From Pectobacterium carotovorum (GTDB taxonomy: Bacteria; Pseudomonadota; Gammaproteobacteria; Enterobacterales; Enterobacteriaceae): 64,000 bases of DNA. How positions within the stretch are numbered: the stretch's first letter is position 1; each line of letters begins with the position of its first letter. Shown piece after piece: positions 58,241-64,000 of this stretch. Both the position numbers and the translations under genes were made by a program. Where the stretch lies: assembly GCF_900129615.1 (NCBI RefSeq), contig NZ_FQWI01000003.1, positions 1 through 64,000 of the forward strand. Direction: 5' to 3'. The notes below the pieces were generated by a model. It did no database searches. It saw nothing but the letters and a program-made list of their open reading frames with translations, and was not told where the DNA came from.

Positions 58241-59770
58241 TTATTTCTTGCTGAACTTCATATAATCAAGCGCACTTTCTGCCGCGATACGACCGGAGTT
58301 TAGCGCAAAGCCAAACGTGCCGCCGCCTAACAGCAGGTCATAGGTGTCGCCATACATGCCAGCAGCATCATTACCCGTGACGTACAGACCCGGAATGACC
58401 TCGCCGGATTTATCTATCGCCTGCATTTTCTCGTCAATCTTCACGCCGCCGAGTGTACCCAGCGCGGCGGGCTGCATTCTCACCGCATAGAACGGGCCGG
58501 TTTTTACCGGACGCAGGTAATCCATGTTTTTGTTGAACACCTCATCCCGCTTTTGCGTCGCAAATTTGTTATTTTCTTCCAGCGTATTCTTCAGCACGCT
58601 GACATCAATACCCATCTCTTTCGCCAGCCCGTCAATGGTGGCGGATTTGAAGACGAAGCCGCGATTTTTCTGACTTTCCTTGGTAAATTCGCTATCAAAT
58701 TTAGTCAGCTTGGTATTGGCGATCACCCATTCGCCAATCGGCACATCAATGCCGTCTTCGACGTAATGCTTACGGGATGTTTCGTCAAAAATGGAATACA
58801 TGATGCCGCCCGCTTTGGACAGCGCATTGCCGGAATGTGGCCAGATGATGACGTTGGATTCGTCGGTAAAGCGACGGCCGTGTTGGTCAACCCACAGATA
58901 AGGCTGACGCGCGGCGGCCAGCAGGTGAGAGTTGGGCGCGTAGTCTGGCAGGCCGGGGCGATAGGCTTGCAGGAGACCCAAGCCGTCCGGTTTGGCGCCG
59001 GCTTTCCAGGCCATATTGATACCGTCGCCGTCTTTACCGACGTTACCCACCATAATGGTATCGGGGAAGGCGGCGTATTTTTGCAGCATCTCTTTGTTGT
59101 TGGCATAGCCGCCAGTCGCGATGATGACGGCTTTAGCATCTATCTGGACGGTGTTGCCTTCGCTATCTTGTGCGATGACGCCTGTGACTTTGCCGTCTTT
59201 CACGACCAGATCTTTACCCGCCGTCTTCACCAGCGTGGTGACATCCATCGTTTTAAACTGCTCGTGGAATGTCTTGATCAGGTGGCGTCCGTGGCCAGGG
59301 CCGTCGATCACATGCCAGGTCAGCATGCCGCCAGGGCCGCCGGGGCCGATGTATTCAAACTTGATGCCTTTCGATTTCACCCATTCAATCGTGTCCGCCG
59401 AGCGGTTGACGAAGGCACGCACCACGAAGGGATTGGCCATCCAGTGGCTGTACTCCATGATGGTCTTAAAGGCCATATCAGGCGTCACCACAATCCCCTG
59501 ACGTTTCTGCATGCTGCTGTTGGCGGCGAAGATGCCTTCGGCAAAGTTACCCGTGCCGCCAACTATCGGTTGTTTTTCCAGTAAGACGATTTTCGCCCCT
59601 TTCTCTGCGGCGGCCATCGTTGCCGACGTGCCTGCCGCACCCGCGCCGATAATAACGATATCCGCGCTTTTCGGGATTTCCGGTTTTGCCGCGTCCGCCG
59701 CCTGTGCGGTAGACCAGCTCATCATCGAGAGGCAGAGCGTCGCGAGTACACTTTTTCTGAAGCGTTTCAT
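58241..59770 (-). CDS. Secreted FAD flavoprotein of the fumarate/urocanate-reductase family, substrate unknown
   Basis: 509 residues. Signal peptide with cleavage after Ala24 (AQA-AD), FAD motif GAGAAGTS at 42-49, GGTGNFAEG and the C-terminal FAD motif LLLGGGTFGFALNSGRIA. There is no haem-binding CxxCH domain. In periplasmic fumarate reductases the substrate is held by two His and two Arg (QAHPT, TTRD, HHTMGG, NRLGG); here these read QAYRP, NVIIWP, LGTLGG and DLLLGG, so fumarate is unlikely. It is the last gene of an operon with an FMN-binding protein and NrfCD-like subunits and is probably the catalytic subunit of a periplasmic reductase. Confidence 0.8.
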   Translation of the reverse strand: MKRFRKSVLATLCLSMMSWSTAQAADAAKPEIPKSADIVIIGAGAAGTSATMAAAEKGAKIVLLEKQPIVGGTGNFAEGIFAANSSMQKRQGIVVTPDMAFKTIMEYSHWMANPFVVRAFVNRSADTIEWVKSKGIKFEYIGPGGPGGMLTWHVIDGPGHGRHLIKTFHEQFKTMDVTTLVKTAGKDLVVKDGKVTGVIAQDSEGNTVQIDAKAVIIATGGYANNKEMLQKYAAFPDTIMVGNVGKDGDGINMAWKAGAKPDGLGLLQAYRPGLPDYAPNSHLLAAARQPYLWVDQHGRRFTDESNVIIWPHSGNALSKAGGIMYSIFDETSRKHYVEDGIDVPIGEWVIANTKLTKFDSEFTKESQKNRGFVFKSATIDGLAKEMGIDVSVLKNTLEENNKFATQKRDEVFNKNMDYLRPVKTGPFYAVRMQPAALGTLGGVKIDEKMQAIDKSGEVIPGLYVTGNDAAGMYGDTYDLLLGGGTFGFALNSGRIAAESALDYMKFSKK

Positions 59771-59811
59771 GATGTTTTCCTTAATGTTATTAGTATTCTT
59801 ACCACACGGTA

Positions 59812-60159
59812 TTAATTCGCCTTAGCCTGCGAGTACGCGTCTTCCGCGGCTTCTTGCACCGCGCCACTGGTCATCGTGGCACCGGACACGCCATCAACCT
59901 GAATGCTCTGCTTTTCGGTCATGGCTTTTGCGAGTTCTATTGCCGCTTCCCCACCGACTTCTGGTGTCTCTTCCGGGGCATCAATCGTCGATTTGAGGAC
60001 TTTCCCCTGCGCATCGATATCAAGCGTGACGGTGACATCGCCGCCGATACCCTGTCTGGCAGCAGAATAGGTGCCAGCTTTAAAACTCCCTTCTTGTGCG
60101 ACCGCGGTTCCCATTGTGAATAGCAGGCAGAGTGGAAGGATTCCTAAGCAGATTTTCAT
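59812..60159 (-). CDS. Periplasmic FMN-binding domain protein (covalent FMN)
   Basis: 115 residues. A signal peptide (about 1-21, cleavage near AVA-QEG) is followed by an FMN_bind domain. The flavinylation motif DGVSGAT (Thr95) is the type modified by ApbE, which attaches FMN covalently; no apbE is in the window. In urocanate reductase this domain is fused to the FAD domain; here it is a separate gene just upstream of the FAD protein. It likely shuttles electrons to it. ATG 60159 after GGAACTATTG is chosen because it gives the signal peptide directly. Confidence 0.82.
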   Translation of the reverse strand: MKICLGILPLCLLFTMGTAVAQEGSFKAGTYSAARQGIGGDVTVTLDIDAQGKVLKSTIDAPEETPEVGGEAAIELAKAMTEKQSIQVDGVSGATMTSGAVQEAAEDAYSQAKAN

Positions 60160-60224
60160 ATCAATAGTTCCAGTAGTTTTTGAATGAATACGGTGAATAG
60201 CCACGTTATTTCCCATAAATAAAG

Positions 60225-61601
60225 CTATCTCCCATGAATAAAGTGATAACCGTCGTCGTTATTGAGGGGCCTGAATATCAGGCAGCAAAGGGGTAAACCA
60301 ATGCCGAGTAATAAAAACAACAGGCTGAAAGGGTTAAGATTGAAGAGGATTTCAAACTGAGAAAGAAAACGTAATATCGGAAACGTCAGTGTCATACTGA
60401 GCATCACGGAAAGTAATTGGCTAATGGTTAAAAGGTTATTACCGCTGTGGTACGTGCTGTTATTCAGGTTGCTAAAGGCCAGCGTGCTTTCTGCTGAATA
60501 TAAGGTCGAAATCAGCACGCCTAACATCATGGCGATGATGCCGATGAGCAGCATCGATTTCTCTTGCACGGCAAGACTCAAGGCGAGGATACACAGCGAC
60601 GTGACGCTGGTTGTCAGCATCAATAACCGACGGTAGCCAATACGCTTGACCAATGGCTCGAACAGGAGTTTTGACAGCAGCGCACCGCTGGAAAAAAGCA
60701 GCAGAATCAGGCTGGTTTCCGCAGGTTTACAGGCCAGCGTCGTTTGCAACATTAATGAAAGTACGACGGGCGTTGACGCCAGTAGCGTTCGCGTCGCGAT
60801 GCCGCCAATAACGCCGACAGAAAAGGTTCTGATGCCAAATAGAGCGCGAGGAAATAATGCGGTTTCTGCAATGAGATGCTGTCGGTAGTAAATAAACACC
60901 AAGCCCAGCGTGCTGCAAGACAGGAATAACATGACGAACGTTGGAAAGATATTTTTCGTGGCGGTGGTTAACATGAAGGCCACGAGAAATAACATCAAAA
61001 TGGGAAAAGCGACTTCATAGGCACCCGTTCGAGCTGTCTCTTTTATGGCAGCAACAGGAATATATCGAGTTGCCAGAAAAAAGCAGAGTAAAGCCAGCGG
61101 GATATTCACGAGGAAAATAGCCTGCCACGAGAGAAAACTAACCAGAATATTGCCGAAAACGGGGCCGATTAGGGTACCGAGTAATCCCAATAAGGTCACC
61201 CGATTCAGGAAGCGTAATTTCAGCTTCTGCGGCGTGGTGCGCAAGATGACGGTTCTGATGATGGGCAGCATGAGCGCACCGCCGATGCCTTGAATAAAGC
61301 GGAAAACGCTTAAGCTACCGAGTGTGGTTGCCGTCATGCACAGCAGCGAGCCGAGCGTGAAAATGGCGATCGCGATCTGGTAGGTTTTCCGTTCCCCAAG
61401 TCGTTCTGCCAGCCAGCTATTGGCCGGCGTAAACGCAACGACCGTGACGACGTAGGAAATCACGATCGTTTCCATATGCAATACTGGCTGGTGCAGCGAC
61501 TGCGCGATGGCGGGAATGGAGACATATACCATGGTGGTATCCAGGGATTGCATGAAAAAGGTGGCAGAGGCAATCCAGAATAAGACCCATGACGCATTCA
61601 T
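60225..61601 (-). CDS. MFS transporter, DHA2-like
   Basis: 458 residues with 13-14 predicted spans. FMQSLDTTMVYVSIPAIAQSL near the N-terminus, WLAERLGERKTYQI and RFIQGIGGALMLP are typical of the EmrB/QacA (DHA2) drug-proton antiporter family. The start is directly next to the nrfD-like stop (TGA-ATG), so it is part of the reductase operon. It may import the electron acceptor or export the product (inference). Confidence 0.82.
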   Translation of the reverse strand: MNASWVLFWIASATFFMQSLDTTMVYVSIPAIAQSLHQPVLHMETIVISYVVTVVAFTPANSWLAERLGERKTYQIAIAIFTLGSLLCMTATTLGSLSVFRFIQGIGGALMLPIIRTVILRTTPQKLKLRFLNRVTLLGLLGTLIGPVFGNILVSFLSWQAIFLVNIPLALLCFFLATRYIPVAAIKETARTGAYEVAFPILMLFLVAFMLTTATKNIFPTFVMLFLSCSTLGLVFIYYRQHLIAETALFPRALFGIRTFSVGVIGGIATRTLLASTPVVLSLMLQTTLACKPAETSLILLLFSSGALLSKLLFEPLVKRIGYRRLLMLTTSVTSLCILALSLAVQEKSMLLIGIIAMMLGVLISTLYSAESTLAFSNLNNSTYHSGNNLLTISQLLSVMLSMTLTFPILRFLSQFEILFNLNPFSLLFLLLGIGLPLCCLIFRPLNNDDGYHFIHGR

Positions 61602-62564
61602 TCAGGCCACCGTCATTTGTCCGGCATAAAGCACGAACAGTCGTAGCAGGAACACGCCGAACAGGCTCATGACGGCTAACGTAATCAGTTGGCCTTTGCC
61701 GGAATGAGTGGAAGGCTTGCGCACCTGATTGGCAATGAATGGGATCACAATACCGATGCCGATAATGCCAATCCAGAATACACCGCCCCAGAAACCCGAT
61801 AGTGCGGTTTGTGCGGCGACAACTTTCTGACCGCCGCCAAGCAGCAGCCCGATGAAGAATGCGAACAACAGGAACAGTTCGGCATACACCACTGGCGTTT
61901 CCACGCGGTGGATGAAATGCAGGGAGCGTGAATTCTCCGATGTATTACGGCCCCACGCGCTGGCCAGCAGCATGACGGCAATGCCGGAGGTGGTGCCGGA
62001 TACCAGAAACAGCACGGGCAGAACGGGGTTATTCAACAGCGGGAACGATTTTAGTGCGGACAGTAGAAAGCCGGTATAGCAACCGAGCAGGACTGCCAGC
62101 ACCAGCAGCAGGTTTTCAATTACCGCCGCTTTTTTGACGATCATCGCCGTCAATTTACGCGCTCGCGCAGTCAATGCGGGTCGGTGCCAGACGGTTTCAA
62201 GCTGCGTCAACCATGCATCATGATAAAGCGTGATGAGCCATAGCAGCATCACGACGAAATACACCTGAAAGAGCATCACGCCGAGCGACATGATGGAGGT
62301 GGGATTGTAAAAGACCATCAAATACCAAAAGGTAAAGGGTTTGGTCAGGTGTAAAATCAGAATCCCCAGCCCGAGGATCACGGCGAGCGGTGCGACGATA
62401 GCCGTGGCTTTGATGACGCGATTACTGCCGTGATATTCGGTAGGAACGTAGTGCCTGATGAGCAGAGACAGCGACACCATTCCCGCCGAAATGCCAACCA
62501 GAAGAAGATAAACGGCGATGGGCCAATCCCATACCAGCGTGTCGAACGTGAAGGCATTATGCAT
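61602..62564 (-). CDS. NrfD/PsrC-family quinol-oxidising membrane subunit
   Basis: 320 residues with 8-9 membrane spans, starting WPIAVYLLLVGISAGMVSL as in NrfD/PsrC. These subunits take electrons from menaquinol or ubiquinol and pass them to an NrfC-type ferredoxin on the periplasmic face. It overlaps the ferredoxin gene by 8 bases. Confidence 0.88.
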   Translation of the reverse strand: MHNAFTFDTLVWDWPIAVYLLLVGISAGMVSLSLLIRHYVPTEYHGSNRVIKATAIVAPLAVILGLGILILHLTKPFTFWYLMVFYNPTSIMSLGVMLFQVYFVVMLLWLITLYHDAWLTQLETVWHRPALTARARKLTAMIVKKAAVIENLLLVLAVLLGCYTGFLLSALKSFPLLNNPVLPVLFLVSGTTSGIAVMLLASAWGRNTSENSRSLHFIHRVETPVVYAELFLLFAFFIGLLLGGGQKVVAAQTALSGFWGGVFWIGIIGIGIVIPFIANQVRKPSTHSGKGQLITLAVMSLFGVFLLRLFVLYAGQMTVA

Positions 62565-63255
62565 TGTCGATAGCTCCTCGTTTCCCAGGAATACGATAGA
62601 GTTGGGGTTCGGTGCCCAGATAAACCTTGGAGCGGTAGGTCGCGTTGCTCTCGATCATCTTGGCAATGTTGCTTTCAGGGTCGTTGAGATCGCCAAATAC
62701 CAACGCTTTGGTGGGGCAGATTTCGACGCAGGCAGGCTGTTTCCCGGCGGCCAGATTGGTTTCCCGGCAAAAATTGCATTTGTCCGCCGTTTTCGTGACG
62801 GGATTGATGAAACGCACATGGTAAGGACAGGCGGCAATACAGTAGCGGCAGCCCACGCAGCGTTTATCGTTCACATCAACAATGCCGGTGAGTGCGTCTT
62901 TGAAGGAGGCTCCGGTTGGGCAGACGGCAACACAGGGCGGATTCTCACAGTGCTGGCAGGACTTACGGAAAAATTGCTTGATGGCGCGTGTTTTCTCGAC
63001 GGCAGGAATATCGACGGTTTGCAGTATATCCAGCCGGGTTACGCCATCAGGAACGCTATTCGTCTCTTTGCAGGCCTTGATACAGGCTTTGCATCCAATA
63101 CAACGCATTTCGTTATGCAATAAGCCATATTTAATAGCTACTTTACCCGGCGTTTTTTCTGGCTCATTTTGCGCTTGTGCGAGACCGATATTTCCACTAA
63201 CGGCAATCGCACTTCCCATATAGGCAATAAAACGACGGCGAGATAATTCTTCCAT
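62557..63255 (-). CDS. NrfC-like four-cluster ferredoxin subunit with Tat signal
   Basis: 232 residues. A twin-arginine signal (LSRRRFIAYMGSAIAVSG) targets it, folded, to the periplasm. Sixteen cysteines form four 4Fe-4S motifs (CIGCKACIKAC, CQHCENPPCVAVC, CVGCRYCIAAC, CNFC...CVEIC). It links the NrfD-like subunit to the flavoprotein. ATG 63255 is preferred to GTG 63270, which lacks a ribosome-binding site. It is the first gene of the operon. Confidence 0.88.
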   Translation of the reverse strand: MEELSRRRFIAYMGSAIAVSGNIGLAQAQNEPEKTPGKVAIKYGLLHNEMRCIGCKACIKACKETNSVPDGVTRLDILQTVDIPAVEKTRAIKQFFRKSCQHCENPPCVAVCPTGASFKDALTGIVDVNDKRCVGCRYCIAACPYHVRFINPVTKTADKCNFCRETNLAAGKQPACVEICPTKALVFGDLNDPESNIAKMIESNATYRSKVYLGTEPQLYRIPGKRGAIDNA

Positions 63256-63488
63256 ATCATAAATCTTCACATTGAGGTGATAGCCATGCGAATACCATAA
63301 GATGTCATAGACATTATTAATGTCGTCATCGTGTTAATATTTCGCAGTGTGGCGCTAATAGAAAATAGCGGTCCATCATTACGATGGAAATAATAAATAA
63401 GTCACGTTGTTATTATGGTTTTATTGGAGCATGAGAATAAAAAGCCAAGTGTGCGCTTGGTCACGTTTATTTTTTTGTAGATCCGTAT

Positions 63489-63510
63489 ATAACAAATACC
63501 GATTTGTTAT
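63489..63510. promoter_or_regulatory. 9-bp perfect palindrome, candidate operator
   Basis: ATAACAAAT-ACCG-ATTTGTTAT. The geometry suits a dimeric repressor; it lies about 235 bases before the nrfC-like start. Confidence 0.5.
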
Positions 63511-63614
63511 AAATGCCATGTCAATTCTTTATTTTTTTCGTATGTTTAAGAAATAGCGTTTCCGCTATAGATGTGTGCGTTGTTATTTTTTCATTATGTG
63601 ATAAACGTGAATAA

Positions 63615-63628
63615 TTGATGTGCATCAT
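63615..63628. promoter_or_regulatory. FNR-like binding site
   Basis: TTGAT-GTGC-ATCAT matches the FNR consensus TTGAT-N4-ATCAA at nine of ten positions. Anaerobic activation would suit a reductase operon. Confidence 0.6.
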
Positions 63629-63691
63629 ATTGCACGTTTTTTTATGCGGCGGCAGGGAAGGGTATAAACGGTTAGAACGATTTCTCGCAAC

Positions 63692-63728
63692 AAATAAAAA
63701 CGTTAGTGCTTATTTCACACTAACGTTT
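63692..63728 (-). terminator. Terminator of the hydrolase gene
   Basis: AAACGTTAGTG and CACTAACGTTT form an 11-base perfect stem; on the minus strand it is followed by TTTTTATTTG. It lies 48 bases after the hydrolase stop. Confidence 0.85.
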
Positions 63729-63776
63729 ATGCAACATAAATAATAAGAAATCTATTCTATAGATTTTAAACTAGCA

Positions 63777-64000
63777 TCAGGGTTTTAGGTGCTTATCAAG
63801 AAAGCGCACGGTAATTTGCATGATGTCCGGTTGCAGCCAATGCGGTCCACCGTGTTCTGCGCCTTTAACGCTGTAGTAGGTGGATTCGATATTTTTCGCC
63901 GTCAGAGCCTGATGCAGTCTCTCAGTCTGACGTGGAGAAACTGAGGTATCGTTCGTACCGTGCATAATCAGGAACGGCGGCGTGGTGCCGCTGATAAAAT
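63777..64000 (-). CDS. Alpha/beta hydrolase, C-terminal part (partial at window edge)
   Basis: The frame stays open to the right edge (about 74 codons visible). FLIMHGTNDTSVSPRQTERL contains the catalytic Asp, and GAEHGGPHW the catalytic His, of the BD-FAE/prolyl-oligopeptidase-type alpha/beta hydrolases. The nucleophile serine lies outside the window. Substrate unknown. Confidence 0.85.
   Translation of the reverse strand, partial: FISGTTPPFLIMHGTNDTSVSPRQTERLHQALTAKNIESTYYSVKGAEHGGPHWLQPDIMQITVRFLDKHLKP

Larger units (their letters stand above)
63256..63776. other. Regulatory region of the reductase operon
   Basis: 520 AT-rich bases without a gene. It contains a perfect palindrome at 63489, an FNR-like box at 63615 and the terminator of the right-hand gene, described separately. 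Nothing else was recognised. Confidence 0.7.

Noticed and set aside
58553-59584. 343-codon open frame opposite the flavoprotein gene
   Set aside because: The minus strand encodes a protein with signal peptide and FAD motifs; the plus-strand frame has no recognisable domain or start signal.
58241-59770. Calling the flavoprotein a fumarate reductase
   Set aside because: The His and Arg residues that bind fumarate are not present at the aligned positions.

Overview
The window reads as chromosome of a soft-rot enterobacterium, most likely Pectobacterium (Enterobacterales, Pectobacteriaceae). Backbone genes match E. coli orthologues closely and keep familiar blocks (talA-tkt beside maeB; yfeY-yfeX-cysPTW-cysM; crr-ptsI-ptsH-cysK-cysZ-zipA; ubiK/ribB; norR/norVW). 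These are broken up by clusters expected of a plant-associated bacterium. The genus is an inference from gene content and order; no rRNA, tRNA or CRISPR array is visible.

Layout. 1-9200: a tetrose-phosphate region. An RpiB-type isomerase, an acid-sugar MFS carrier, a fused dihydroxyacetone-kinase-type kinase, a TIM-type isomerase, a TIM-barrel decarboxylase and an oxidoisomerase form a D-apionate to L-erythrulose to D-erythrose-4-phosphate pathway. A SorC-type regulator follows, and transaldolase/transketolase sit alongside to consume erythrose-4-phosphate. A 51-codon ORF is coupled to the transporter start. 9472-15401: maeB, mtr, yaiI, hemF and ypeA. 15477-24393: an iron-regulated-looking island with an ECF sigma factor, a FecR-type anti-sigma factor, a TonB-dependent receptor with a signalling (STN) domain, a periplasmic M16 protease and a fused ABC exporter/importer. 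It resembles the E. coli YddB-PqqL-YddA and Pectobacterium Fus ferredoxin-piracy systems, but adds its own surface signalling. Just beyond it, on the minus strand, lies a cobalamin-riboswitch-like element with no gene to control.

24581-42233: yfeY, yfeX, then sulfate/thiosulfate uptake (cysP, cysT, cysW) in which the ATPase gene cysA is absent and a fold-back repeat occupies its place before cysM. Next come macAB with a CpxRA-like two-component system, the PTS operon (crr, ptsI, ptsH), cysK, cysZ and zipA. 42363-46145: yjeH, ubiK, the FMN riboswitch with ribB, and tehB. 46252-52498: nitric oxide detoxification (norW, norV, norR with three enhancer sites and a sigma-54 promoter) and a class I fumarase. 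52988-58188: a LysR regulator divergent from a PACE-type efflux protein, then alkylation repair (alkA, ada, alkB) with an unusual YrdC-like protein between.

58241-63255: a probable anaerobic periplasmic reductase operon transcribed leftwards: NrfC-like ferredoxin, NrfD-like quinol oxidase subunit, MFS carrier, FMN-binding protein and a secreted FAD flavoprotein that has lost the fumarate-binding residues. An FNR-like box and a 9-bp perfect palindrome lie upstream. The window ends inside an alpha/beta hydrolase gene.

Strongest candidates for something new: the sigma-regulated receptor/M16/ABC island, the split flavin reductase operon, the cysA-less sulfate operon with the structured repeat, and the orphan riboswitch-like element.
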